The notes beneath the pieces were generated by a model. It was not told the DNA's origin and searched no databases. It saw only the letters and a program-made list of their open reading frames with translations. Of a stretch of 64,000 nucleotides of DNA, positions 9,583-17,625 are shown piece by piece (positions within the stretch are counted from its first letter, which is position 1; each line of letters begins with the position of its first letter). The DNA is taken from positions 62,001 to 126,000 of the forward strand of contig NZ_LT835161.1 of NCBI RefSeq assembly GCF_900169715.1, read 5' to 3'. The stretch comes from Kocuria massiliensis. Its GTDB lineage: Bacteria; Actinomycetota; Actinomycetes; Actinomycetales; Micrococcaceae. The position numbers and the translations under genes are program-made.

Positions 9583-10449
9583 ATGAGCCACGCCGCCGGG
9601 AATTCCACTCCCGATCCTCAGGAACCGAATCGCCACGATCCTGAGAACAAACAGCATCAGGATGAGCAGCAGCAGTATTCGCAGCCTGGTTCCGAGCAAA
9701 GCCAGGGATGGCCCGCCTATAACCAGCAGTATCCGGGCGGCCAATATGGTCAGCAGACTCAGGAAAAGAAGACCAACATCCTGGGCATTATCGGTTTGGC
9801 ACTGGGTGCGATTGGATTTATCTTGGCCTGCATTCCCGGCGTCATTTTCTTCGTCTGGATTCTTCTACTCGCGGCATTTGTTCTCGGAATCATCTCGCTG
9901 TTCCAGAAGGTGAAGTTCAAGTGGATGGGCATCGTGAGCATTGCGTTGGCGGTTATCGGGACACTCGTCGGCGTGATTATCCTCGTTGCCCTAATTGGAC
10001 ATGCCGTGGGTGAAGAAGAGCAAAGCGCTTCGTCATCCTCTTCCTCGAGTAGCAAAGCCGTGAATGCAACGGCCCATTACGGCGACAAGCAGACCTGGGA
10101 TGACGGTTTATCTGTCACGGCCACCAAGCCCACAAAATTCAAACCTTCAGAGGATGCTTTCGTTGAGGGTGGCACACCGGTGAAAATGACCGTGACAATT
10201 CATAATGGGAAGGATCAGACGATTTTATCTCAACAGGTGCACCTTAAGGCTCGCTCCGGCTCCAGTAACGCTTTGCCCATTGTTGACGATCAGCAACATC
10301 TTTCGAACTATATCCCTAGTGATATACATCCCGGCCAGGATCTAGTGCTCAATCTGGGATACGAAGTTGAAAATGCGTCCGACGTTTCGTTCGAGTTCAA
10401 GGCGTATAGCGCGGAAATGGACACATACCAGGTGAAGTATACGAATTAG
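9583..10449 (+). CDS. Membrane protein with DUF4352-like extracellular domain
   Basis: 288 aa with GGAG five bases before ATG 9583. The N-terminal 60 residues are Gln/Pro/Gly-rich and disordered. Three hydrophobic segments follow (about 65-150), with the DUF4190-like LGIIGLALGAIGFIL at the start. A run of eight serines leads into an extracellular beta-rich domain (about 170-288, including DDGLSVTATKPTKFKPS and VKMTVTIHNG). The C-terminal part looks like the immunoglobulin-like DUF4352/telokin-type domain found on actinobacterial lipoproteins. The function is unknown. A GC hairpin follows the stop closely. Confidence 0.72.
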   Translation: MSHAAGNSTPDPQEPNRHDPENKQHQDEQQQYSQPGSEQSQGWPAYNQQYPGGQYGQQTQEKKTNILGIIGLALGAIGFILACIPGVIFFVWILLLAAFVLGIISLFQKVKFKWMGIVSIALAVIGTLVGVIILVALIGHAVGEEEQSASSSSSSSSKAVNATAHYGDKQTWDDGLSVTATKPTKFKPSEDAFVEGGTPVKMTVTIHNGKDQTILSQQVHLKARSGSSNALPIVDDQQHLSNYIPSDIHPGQDLVLNLGYEVENASDVSFEFKAYSAEMDTYQVKYTN

Positions 10450-10470
10450 GCGCATCGTAAGAACTCTATA

Positions 10471-10503
10471 GAGGCCCCCTCGCCCGGCGGGTGAGGGGGC
10501 CTC
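10471..10503 (+). terminator. Strong hairpin, likely terminator
   Basis: An 11-bp perfect stem, GAGGCCCCCTC (10471-10481) with GAGGGGGCCTC (10493-10503), lies 21 bp after the preceding stop codon. There is no clear T run, so it may be a Rho-assisted or U-poor terminator typical of GC-rich actinobacteria. Confidence 0.7.
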
Positions 10504-10626
10504 TGTGCGTCTACCTTTCACCATATCTTCACTTCGAAGGCGTACCGGCGAGTAGAAACCTGGTGACGCTAGGTATAGGGTCGGCCATGGACTCGCACTC
10601 CCGAATCTCGCCGAAGGGAATTTGCC

Positions 10627-13239
10627 ATGTCAGCACCATCAGGTTTCGACCAGACGCAACGGCGTCGCTGGAATATTGCCGAATTCGACCTCGTGGACAG
10701 CCCCATCGGTGCGGCGTCTCCACCGGATGATGCCGACTGGATACCAGCCGTGGTTCCCGGTGGCGTCCATGAAAGCCTCATAGCCGCTGGCAAGCTGGAC
10801 CATCCTTACCGCGACCTCCACGAGAAGGACTGTGCGTGGGTCGAGGAGAGGTCTTGGTGGTACCGGGCGAGGTGTGAAGCTCCCGAGCCCTCCGCAAACG
10901 GCGACGTCGTTCTCGATTTCACCGGCGTCGACACCGTGGCGACCGTGTGGATCAACGGGCGTCAAGTCGCCGAGCATGCCTCACAGTTTCGCCCCCTCGA
11001 GGTTCCGCTGGCGTCAACGAGTGGCGTCGTCGAGATCCTGATCCGTTGTGACCCGCCCCTCCACGGCCTGCCGCAGCCAGAGGTCACCGTCGAGGCTGCT
11101 CGAAAGTTCCAGCAGATGACAGGCGGCGATCGGGAAGACGGTGAAAGCATCAGCGACACCCTTCCCGAGGATCTTTCGATGACGCTCCGCCGCAAGGCCT
11201 TTGATTCCTGGGGCTGGGACTTCGCTCCGCGCGTTCCTTCCATCGGCCTCTCGGGAGAGGTGTTTCTGACAGTCCGGCCCACACCTCGCCTGGACCATGC
11301 CTCCTGGCAAACCCTTTCGCTGACTGAAGACTCCGCGAGTTGTCGCCTCACGGTTGAAGGCGAAGGGCTCGGTGCGGAGGACCGAGTGTGCTATCGCCTG
11401 ACGTCACCCGCCGGGTCGGTCGCGGCAGAGGGGGCGGCGAAGGCCAACGGGTCGGGTGAGATCGTCGCGGATGTCGAGGTTCCGGACCCCGACCTCTGGT
11501 GGACTCACGATCTTGGCACCCCGGCGCTTTACCAGCTCGACGTCGAACTTGAACACGCCGGCAAAACCGCCGATACCCGATCCTTGACCGTGGGCATCCG
11601 AACCATCCGCATCGACGAAACCCCTGATGAAGAAGGCGGCCGCCGGTTCCAATTCGTCCTTAACGGCCAGCCAACCTTCGCCCGCGGTGCCAACTGGGTC
11701 CCGGCCGACATGCTCACGGGCTCCGTCACCCGGGAGATCCGCGAAAACCTGTTGACCCTCGCCCGAGACGCCGGGATGACGATGATCCGCGTGTGGGGCG
11801 GCGGATACTACGAGCCGGACGAGTTCTACGAGCTCTGTGACCAGCTGGGCCTGCTCGTCTGGCAGGACTTCATGTTCACCTCGGTCGAATACCCCGACGA
11901 CGACCCCGATCTCCGAGCCGAAGTCGAGGCGGAGGCTTCGTATCAAGTCAAGCGCTTGAGCAGCCACCCGAGCCTGGCAGTATGGGCTGGCAATAACGAA
12001 GCACACGCGATGCACGACATGATCTGGCAGGGGGAAGAGAGGTCCGGTTGGGGCGGATACTTCTACGACGACTTATTGCCCAGCACCGTCAACAAACATG
12101 GCGCCGGCGTACCTTACCGTCGCGGTAGCCCGGATGGATCGATCGATTCGACGAATGGAGTGCTCGACGGCGACCGGCACGCGTGGGAAGTCTGGCACGG
12201 AGAGGACATCGGTGCGGGCCCGGCTCCGGAAGAACTGGGAGAGGCAGGCAAGAATCATTTTTGGCGCTACAGCCAGGATCAGGGCCGTTTCATCAGCGAA
12301 TTCGGAATTTGTTCGATCCCCGAGATGGTGACCCTGGATCGATGGGTCACCGAGCCGATCCAACCGTGGGACCAGCAATTCCTCCACCGCGTCAAGGACA
12401 ACCCGAAGGACAAGATCATGGGGTTGCTGTCCTTCGAAGCCGGAACGACGTCGCAGGATGGGATGGCCGCTCAGACCATCGCTTCTCAGATGGTCCAAGC
12501 GGAGGGTCTGGCGTACGGCATTGCACATTATCGACGTCGTCAACCGATCTGCTCCGGAACCTTGGTGTGGCAACTCAATGAGCCGTGGCCGGGCCTGAGC
12601 TGGTCGCTGATCGACTTCGAGGGTCTCCCGAAGCCGGCGTGGTACGCGGTTCGTGATGCATTCGCACCAGTGGTCGCGTCGCTCCGTCAAGAGAGTTCCG
12701 GCGCTCCGGTGGAAGTGTGGGTCACCAACTCGGCTGTTCGAGAATGGGCCGGGACGTTGACGGCGAGGCTCCGGAAATTTTCGGGCGAAACGGATAGCGA
12801 ACGGGAAGTGGAGGTCCACATCCCGGCAGGAGAGTCGCGGAAGGTTGCTGAACTGCCCGTACCCGATGACCCACGATCGGTCTATGCGCAGGTGAGGGAT
12901 GGCAAGGGGCGCATTCCAACGGCACGGCTCTTCCTCGACCATCTGAAAAACCTACCCATCGAGGGAACCGTAACCTCGGACGTCCGGGCGGAACCCGACG
13001 ACATCGCGGCGGGACGCGCGTACGTCACGGTTCGGGCCGAGGAGTCGTTCGCGTACGCTGTCCGCGTGCAACCGCTCAGCCCGGAGAACCGTTTCGACGC
13101 CGCGTACTTCGACCTCGCGCCCGGAGAAAGCCGAACCATCACGGTTCGCGGTCTAACGCAGGGCTTCGATCCCTCCGACATCGCTGTTCGAACGTGGGGC
13201 GACGACCTGCGTGAGTCCGAATCTTCCGGGAGATCCTGA
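10627..13239 (+). CDS. GH2 beta-mannosidase
   Basis: 870 aa with AAGGGAA before ATG 10627. The glycoside hydrolase family 2 layout is visible. An N-terminal sugar-binding jelly roll (about 10-200) carries LDFTGVDTVATVWING. An Ig-like domain follows. The TIM barrel (about 330-650) has RGANWVPAD and IRVWGGGYYE, the acid/base glutamate in WAGNNEAH, and the nucleophile in ISEFG. The C-terminus is beta-sandwich. These motif forms are those of beta-mannosidases rather than beta-galactosidases. No signal peptide is seen, so it probably acts in the cytoplasm on imported manno-oligosaccharides. It stands alone between terminators. Confidence 0.9.
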   Translation: MSAPSGFDQTQRRRWNIAEFDLVDSPIGAASPPDDADWIPAVVPGGVHESLIAAGKLDHPYRDLHEKDCAWVEERSWWYRARCEAPEPSANGDVVLDFTGVDTVATVWINGRQVAEHASQFRPLEVPLASTSGVVEILIRCDPPLHGLPQPEVTVEAARKFQQMTGGDREDGESISDTLPEDLSMTLRRKAFDSWGWDFAPRVPSIGLSGEVFLTVRPTPRLDHASWQTLSLTEDSASCRLTVEGEGLGAEDRVCYRLTSPAGSVAAEGAAKANGSGEIVADVEVPDPDLWWTHDLGTPALYQLDVELEHAGKTADTRSLTVGIRTIRIDETPDEEGGRRFQFVLNGQPTFARGANWVPADMLTGSVTREIRENLLTLARDAGMTMIRVWGGGYYEPDEFYELCDQLGLLVWQDFMFTSVEYPDDDPDLRAEVEAEASYQVKRLSSHPSLAVWAGNNEAHAMHDMIWQGEERSGWGGYFYDDLLPSTVNKHGAGVPYRRGSPDGSIDSTNGVLDGDRHAWEVWHGEDIGAGPAPEELGEAGKNHFWRYSQDQGRFISEFGICSIPEMVTLDRWVTEPIQPWDQQFLHRVKDNPKDKIMGLLSFEAGTTSQDGMAAQTIASQMVQAEGLAYGIAHYRRRQPICSGTLVWQLNEPWPGLSWSLIDFEGLPKPAWYAVRDAFAPVVASLRQESSGAPVEVWVTNSAVREWAGTLTARLRKFSGETDSEREVEVHIPAGESRKVAELPVPDDPRSVYAQVRDGKGRIPTARLFLDHLKNLPIEGTVTSDVRAEPDDIAAGRAYVTVRAEESFAYAVRVQPLSPENRFDAAYFDLAPGESRTITVRGLTQGFDPSDIAVRTWGDDLRESESSGRS

Positions 13240-13296
13240 CGGCGTCGCAGACCACTGCGATGCTGATGTCCCTTGGCGTGACCGCCGGGGCATACG

Positions 13297-13334
13297 CAAC
13301 GGGCCCCGAACCATGTGAGGTTCGGGGCCCGTTG
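13297..13334. terminator. Bidirectional hairpin between converging genes
   Basis: A perfect 16-bp stem, CAACGGGCCCCGAACC (13297-13312) with its complement at 13319-13334, around a 6-nt loop. It sits between the converging mannosidase and ferritin genes and probably terminates both, although neither side has a long T run. Confidence 0.75.
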
Positions 13335-13369
13335 AATATTCCGTCGCGGATGCGGCGGAACGTTGACGA

Positions 13370-13876
13370 TTAGTCCTCGGTGCCTTCTTCGGGGCGCTGG
13401 CCGAGCTCGGCGTCGAGACGGAGCAGGCCGGAGCCTTCGCCGTTGATCATCTTGAGGCGACCGATGATTTCGGAAGCGGTGGCCTCCTCCTCGATCTGCT
13501 CGTCCACGAACCAGTTGAGCAAGGGACGGGAATCGAAGTCCGCCTCAGCTTCGGCTTCGCGGTAGAGATCGCGGATGGATTCAGAGACCTTCTCTTCATG
13601 GGCCAGTGCGGCCTGGAAGATCTCGAGAACCGACAGGCCCGCGGAGATCGAAGGGGCGCTAATCTGGCCGATTTCGGCGTGATTGCCGCGGTCGGAGAGG
13701 TGATCGATGAACTTGTTGGCGTGAACGATCTCCTCGTCGGCCTGGTGGCGGAGCCACGCAGCGATACCGGGGAGGTCCTGCTCGTCGGCCTCGATGGCGA
13801 GCTGACGATACGTGATCGACGCTTCAAACTCGAGGGTAATTTGGTCCTGGAACTTCTTTTCAAGGTCTGTAGACAT
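13370..13876 (-). CDS. Non-haem ferritin
   Basis: 168 aa from ATG 13876 (MSTDLEKKF), placed 8 nt after GGAG. A second ATG two codons upstream sits too close to that site. Ferroxidase-centre residues are visible: the Glu in LEFEASITYRQL, DEEIVHA (Glu-x-x-His), the Glu pair in AHEEKVSES, and FVDEQIEEE. Ferritins oxidise Fe(II) and store the mineral in a 24-subunit cage. It lies alone, converging with the mannosidase, and has an IdeR/DtxR-like box about 100 bp upstream, suggesting iron-dependent activation as for mycobacterial bfrB. Confidence 0.93.
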   Translation of the reverse strand: MSTDLEKKFQDQITLEFEASITYRQLAIEADEQDLPGIAAWLRHQADEEIVHANKFIDHLSDRGNHAEIGQISAPSISAGLSVLEIFQAALAHEEKVSESIRDLYREAEAEADFDSRPLLNWFVDEQIEEEATASEIIGRLKMINGEGSGLLRLDAELGQRPEEGTED

Positions 13877-13967
13877 CTTCATGTCTCCGACAATAAGACG
13901 GAACTGCCGGATTGTCAGCAGTGCAGAGCCTTTCCTCAGAATTGGTTCAGGTGTGCATCGTCTTATT

Positions 13968-13986
13968 TTAGGTAAGCCTGCCCGAC
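13968..13986. promoter_or_regulatory. IdeR/DtxR-type iron box upstream of ferritin
   Basis: The 19 bases TTAGGTAAGCCTGCCCGAC match the actinobacterial iron box (TWAGGTWAGSCTWACCTWA) at about 15 of 19 positions, with an intact left half. The box is centred about 100 bp upstream of the ferritin start. Mycobacterial IdeR activates the ferritin gene from boxes upstream of the promoter, so activation in iron-replete cells is the likely role here. Confidence 0.6.
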
Positions 13987-14011
13987 CTTTAAGTTCCGCG
14001 GAATTCTGGGG

Positions 14012-14057
14012 CAAAAAGAGGGGCCGACGACGAACTTTCGCTCGTCGTCGGCCCCTC
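14012..14057 (-). terminator. Intrinsic terminator of the cold-shock gene
   Basis: Read leftward, a perfect 16-bp stem (14057-14042 with 14033-14018, built on GAGGGGCCGACGACGA) is followed by TTTTT (14017-14013). It sits 28 bp after the csp stop codon. Confidence 0.88.
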
Positions 14058-14085
14058 GGGCTATTCCCTACCGGGAATATCGCGT

Positions 14086-14289
14086 TTAGAGAACGCGGAT
14101 GTTCGTGGCCTGAAGACCCTTGGGGCCCTGCTCAGCCTGGAACTCAACGGTCTGGCCCTCTTCGAGACCGCGGAATCCGGTGCCCTCGATGGCGCTGTAG
14201 TGAGCGAAGAGATCGTCCGACTGGTCATCCGGGGCAATGAAGCCATAGCCCTTTTCGGAGTTGAACCATTTCACGGTGCCTTTAGCCAT
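14086..14289 (-). CDS. Cold-shock protein, CspA family
   Basis: 67 aa, the usual length. It is a single OB-fold domain beginning [18 protein letters not shown], with the RNA-binding motifs KGYGFI (RNP1) and DLFAHY (RNP2). Family members are nucleic-acid chaperones that melt mRNA structure. GAAGGAAAG lies upstream of the start. A region of about 320 bp without genes precedes it, consistent with the long 5' leader common in cold-shock genes. The intrinsic terminator directly downstream makes it monocistronic. Confidence 0.95.
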   Translation of the reverse strand: MAKGTVKWFNSEKGYGFIAPDDQSDDLFAHYSAIEGTGFRGLEEGQTVEFQAEQGPKGLQATNIRVL

Positions 14290-14612
14290 TATTATTTCTT
14301 TCCTTCGTGTTCACCGCCTGCGGCGGCTATGTGTTCCACGTCGATTCTGCCGGCGCGGTTCTTGAGCTGCTGAACGCAGGGGTGCTGCTTTAAAGAACTC
14401 AAAAAATCTGTGGGGTTGTTGGCGGAACCTATGCATCGCCGCCAGGAATGGTCGACCCGATAAGAGATAACGGTCAACAATGTCGATGAAAATTGCCGAG
14501 GTTACTCACGGACGCCATTGCCGCGTCAGCCCTTCGGCGTGTACATAGACAACCCTACCAGGACATGGGGCGATATTGTCAGGTGCTCCAATAAGTGCGA
14601 GTGAATTTGTTC
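14290..14612. other. Long gene-free leader/promoter region of the cold-shock gene
   Basis: No credible protein is encoded. The stretch is more AT-rich than its neighbours. Read leftward it contains TTGACC near 14474 and TTTTTTGAG runs, followed by a roughly 100-150-nt untranslated leader ending in the csp ribosome binding site. Thermosensing leaders are known for this gene family, but no specific fold is demonstrated here. Confidence 0.45.
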
Positions 14613-15374
14613 TCAGGCCTCAATTCGGGGTCGAACCCAAACTTCCGTAATTTGAGTATCTTCGGGCGCATCGACCACGTGTCGGATAGACCGCGCGACG
14701 GTTGAGGGTTCGATGAACTTCGGGGGTTCGGCCTTGGGGTAGTCGTCGTCCCAATGCACCATCGTGGTGTCGGTAGGTCCGGGGGCGACGGTTGCGACTC
14801 GGACGCCGTCGTTGGCGACCTGACGGCGGAACCCATCCGCGACCGCCTGGAGTGCGTGTTTCGTGGCGCTATAGACGACGTTGTACTGATTCGATGAGCG
14901 CGAGGCGCCCGACCCTAGGAACACCACGGTTCCGCGAGATTCCCGGAGCTGGGGGAGCAGTGCTCGGGTCAATTCCGCCGGAGCGGTCACGTTGGTGTGG
15001 AAGGCCTGGTCCCAGTCATGGGGGCGCGCATCTTTGAGGGTGAAGCGCGATGCGATGGCGGCCGCGTTGATGAGGGCATCCACACGGGGGATCTGCTGGA
15101 AAATCTCCGCCGTGGTCTCCGTGGAATTGAGATCGGCCACGAGAGGGACGACGCCGTCGGGGCGGGAACGATCCACGACCTCCTGGAGGCGCTTCTCATT
15201 TCGTCCGACGGCGACGACGAGCGAATCCTGGGCGAGGTCTTCGGCGACCTGGGAACCGATGCCGCCCGATGCGCCGGTGACGACGATGACGCGCTGATCT
15301 GGGTTTTGTGTGATCAAGCGGCGAATCTCGGAGAAGGTGGCGGTGTCTGGTGAGGAGAAAGTCGAATCACTCAT
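14613..15374 (-). CDS. Short-chain dehydrogenase/reductase (SDR)
   Basis: 253 aa from ATG 15374. The NAD(P)-binding motif VTGASGGIG, a LINAAAIA stretch, the catalytic serine in FLGSGAS, and YSATK (Tyr-x-x-x-Lys) are all present, so the protein should be an active oxidoreductase. The substrate cannot be told. No Shine-Dalgarno site precedes the start. Instead a TAGTCT hexamer (15387-15382, leftward) lies 7 nt before the ATG, suggesting a leaderless transcript. It is monocistronic. Confidence 0.85.
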   Translation of the reverse strand: MSDSTFSSPDTATFSEIRRLITQNPDQRVIVVTGASGGIGSQVAEDLAQDSLVVAVGRNEKRLQEVVDRSRPDGVVPLVADLNSTETTAEIFQQIPRVDALINAAAIASRFTLKDARPHDWDQAFHTNVTAPAELTRALLPQLRESRGTVVFLGSGASRSSNQYNVVYSATKHALQAVADGFRRQVANDGVRVATVAPGPTDTTMVHWDDDYPKAEPPKFIEPSTVARSIRHVVDAPEDTQITEVWVRPRIEA

Positions 15375-15480
15375 GCGTACGAGACTACGCGCCTCGCGCG
15401 AGGGGGTGGAGGTCTCGTGATATGTGACGGATATCACCAAATTAACGCGATGATCATGTCTATTTCATTCAAATTTTCGC

Positions 15481-15693
15481 TAAAATGGCCGTTGAAACAG
15501 AGGTTTTCCTTCTGTGTCCATCATGGCGACCCCGTATTAGAGGATTGCGGTTTGGTCGCCAAACATCTTCCGGTCGGCTATGGGGACCGGAAGTCGCCTT
15601 CGCGACGAAGGGGCGTGCGGCTCGTGCCGCGACCCTTCTCAGGGGGATCCGCGAAGGCCCAACGTCCCGCTCGGTTCCGAGCGGGACGTTTCC
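15481..15693 (+). ncRNA. Putative highly structured RNA with promoter and terminator
   Basis: No credible protein is encoded here. A TAAAAT hexamer at 15481-15486 could be a -10 box. At least six local hairpins then follow: GGCGACC/GGTCGCC (15525-15560), CTTCCGGTC/GACCGGAAG (15567-15593), GTCGC/GCGAC (15593-15606), GCGGC/GCCGC (15617-15630), CCCT/AGGG (15633-15644), and a long final stem built on AACGTCCCGCTCGG (15661-15690) followed by TTT. Density of GC-closed hairpins over 170 nt is far above neighbouring DNA. It does not match the SRP, 6S, tmRNA, RNase P or riboswitch signatures I know. Function unknown; the RNA call is inference. Confidence 0.38.
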
Positions 15694-15874
15694 CATCTCG
15701 GACCTGTTTCTGCCGGCCACTGGCGTATACGGCGCTCCGTGACGGTTTCGTTGCACAATTACCAGCAGACTTTCAGGCTCCATAGGGTTGTGTTTCAGTT
15801 CGGCTGACTAACTTAATAAGTACCTCATAAGGTGCGAGTGATTGATGAAGAGGCGGACCGCGAATCCGTCTCGG

Positions 15875-15933
15875 ACCACCGGCCGGGGGTGGAGCGTTTT
15901 CCCTATAGCTCCACTCCCGGCCGGTGGTTTTTT
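15875..15933 (+). terminator. Strong orphan intrinsic terminator
   Basis: A stem of about 20 bp, ACCACCGGCCGGG plus TGGAGC (15875-15895) with GCTCCA plus CCCGGCCGGTGGT (15908-15928), is followed by TTTTTT. No gene precedes it on the plus strand for 500 bp, so it must end a noncoding transcript or the putative RNA upstream. A smaller hairpin (15852-15872) lies just before it. Confidence 0.75.
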
Positions 15934-16072
15934 AATGGGCGAGGTGGGGCGGGGCGGACGTGATGGCCGTGGCTGTCGCGTGTGGCTGTGGCGTGTAGCG
16001 AGTAGCGGTTGTGGTGTGCGGCGACTAGCGGTTGTTGCGTGGGGGACACCCAATTGAGCGGCGTCGGCCGCT

Positions 16073-16240
16073 GTTAGGTGGTGCTTTGGACGCCACCTAA
16101 CTCCGGGAACCGGCTCCTATCTGGGCAACCGCCTCCTGACGCGATCCGGAGCGACGGTAAAATCCGCGATGTAGCAGCGGAAACCGCCACCGGACTGGGG
16201 AACCGGCGCCTAGTTGGCGTTGCCCCACCTGCGAAGGCCC
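16073..16240. repeat. Hairpin repeat locus A, upstream of the AbiEi-like gene
   Basis: The core inverted repeat is GTTAGGTGG (16073-16081) and CCACCTAAC (16093-16101) around an 11-nt loop. The 40 bases from 16073 match locus B (from 17403) at 39 positions. Degenerate units follow to the right, such as CTGGGCAACCGCC and GCGGAAACCGCCACC. The family recurs at 46.5-47 kb. It resembles REP/BIME-type intergenic repeats but I do not recognise the family. Confidence 0.75.
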
Positions 16241-16404
16241 CGCGTACGTCGCCTGTCCTTACTGCGAAAGCCCCGCATCCGTCGTCAGTCCTTCCATGAG
16301 GCCCAAAGCCGTCTTCTGTTCTCCCGAAAGCCGAAAGCCCACAACCGTCGTCCACATTTTCCCGAGCGGCGTCGTCGTCGGACGACCGTGACGATAGTAG
16401 ACGC

Positions 16405-17322
16405 ATGAACCAATACAGACCCCCGCTGACATCCGCGGACGTCATGACGACTCGGTCCCTGTTGGCGCAGGGCGCGACGGAGCATTCTCTCACTCAGAAG
16501 GCGCGGTCAGGCGAGATCACCCGGCTCTCACGTGGCGTGTACGTCATCACGAACCGGTGGAAACAAGCGACCGAGCGCGAAAAGGCTATCGCCCGGCACT
16601 TCGCGGTGTGGAAGACGGCGCGGTACCCCTTCGTTTTCTCCCATGCGTCGGCGGCGCTACTTCACGGCATCAATCTGCTTCGTCTGCCGGACCGAATCCA
16701 CATCACGACGCCGCGGCGCACCTACCCTCATAACCCACGGATCCTGGCCCACACCCGCTCGCATGCCCTGGATGACTGGGTCAGATTCCAAGATGGCCCG
16801 CATGTAACGCCGCTGGTGATGACGGCCTTCGAGTGTTCTTTGATCCTTCCGCTCCGGGAAGGGCTCGTCGTGATGGACCAGGTGTTGGCGCGAGGCGAGG
16901 AGAAGTCTTCGGTTGAGGCGTTGGTTGCGCAGGGGCGGCGTCGTCATGGGATTGGGAGGGCTCGACAAGTCCTTGAACTTGCCGATCCTCGCTGTCAGTC
17001 GGTTGCTGAAACTCTGACTCGACTTGTTCTGAGTGCGCCGGGGTTGCCTCGAGCTATCCCGCAACTGCCGGTTCCCACCAGGGAGGGAATGAAATATCTG
17101 GATTTTGGGTGGCCGCGATTCAGCATCGGCTTGGAAGTCGATGGAAAGGCAAAGTATTTCGACTACGCACCCACGGAGCAGGTGGTTTTTCAGGAGAGGC
17201 ATCGGGAGAAACTGATCACGGCGGAGGGCTGGGCCATACTGCGGACCGATTGGAACGAAGTCACGCGAGACCCTGAAGGGCTACGCATGCGATTGGCCGT
17301 CGCAATGGGTCAGGCCCGATAA
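16405..17322 (+). CDS. AbiEi-type N-terminal domain / DUF559-like nuclease-fold protein
   Basis: 305 aa. The N-terminal 50 residues (SLLAQGATEHSLTQKARSGEITRLSRGVYV) form the winged helix seen in AbiEi-family antitoxins. The C-terminus (about 215-300) holds YLDFGWPRFSIGLEVDGKAKY and ILRTDWNEV, the Asp...Glu-x-Asp/Lys pattern of a DUF559/Vsr-like PD-(D/E)XK fold. Such two-domain proteins occur as multiple paralogues in actinobacteria and their function is not established. No partner toxin gene is adjacent. A GATAGT hexamer 6 nt before the ATG suggests leaderless transcription. The gene is flanked on both sides by copies of the same hairpin repeat. Confidence 0.7.
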   Translation: MNQYRPPLTSADVMTTRSLLAQGATEHSLTQKARSGEITRLSRGVYVITNRWKQATEREKAIARHFAVWKTARYPFVFSHASAALLHGINLLRLPDRIHITTPRRTYPHNPRILAHTRSHALDDWVRFQDGPHVTPLVMTAFECSLILPLREGLVVMDQVLARGEEKSSVEALVAQGRRRHGIGRARQVLELADPRCQSVAETLTRLVLSAPGLPRAIPQLPVPTREGMKYLDFGWPRFSIGLEVDGKAKYFDYAPTEQVVFQERHREKLITAEGWAILRTDWNEVTRDPEGLRMRLAVAMGQAR

Positions 17323-17389
17323 CGGTGAACCGAGGCCAAGCGCATGACGAGTGGCGCTCCCGTGTAAACCGGCGTTTACCGTGTTTGGT

Positions 17390-17560
17390 GGTGATTTCCG
17401 TAGTTAGGTGGTGCTTTGGACGCCACCTAACTCCGGAAACCGCCACAGAACTCGGAAACCGCCACGCAACTGGCGCGCAAGGACGGTCGCCGACGGCGGT
17501 TTGGTGCGGGTAATCTCCACCGAACTGGGTAACCGCCACCAAGGGGCCACAACGAGTGGA
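17390..17560. repeat. Hairpin repeat locus B, downstream of the AbiEi-like gene
   Basis: Core GTTAGGTGG (17403-17411) and CCACCTAAC (17423-17431). Here pairing extends outwards as an imperfect stem (GTGGTGATTTCCG on the left, CGGAAACCGCCAC on the right). To the right lie near-tandem units of about 19 nt: CGCCACAGAACTCGGAAAC, CGCCACGCAACTGG, and TCCACCGAACTGGGTAAC. This occupies most of the 303-bp gap before the S4-domain gene. Confidence 0.75.
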
Positions 17561-17625
17561 GGCCACCAAGGGGCCGCAACGAGCGGAGGCCGCACCACCC
17601 CCACCCCGCAAACTAGGATGGACGC

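Noticed and set aside
14292-14480. A 62-codon frame in the csp leader
   Set aside because: No domain, no ribosome binding site, and position in the expected untranslated leader of a cold-shock gene.
15417-15785. A 122-codon frame over the structured RNA region
   Set aside because: No start site, no domain, and composition that follows the hairpin repeats. The RNA interpretation fits better.
17403-17560. Near-tandem 19-nt units as a CRISPR array
   Set aside because: Units are degenerate and have no unique spacers of constant length, and no cas genes are present in the window. They behave as an intergenic hairpin repeat.
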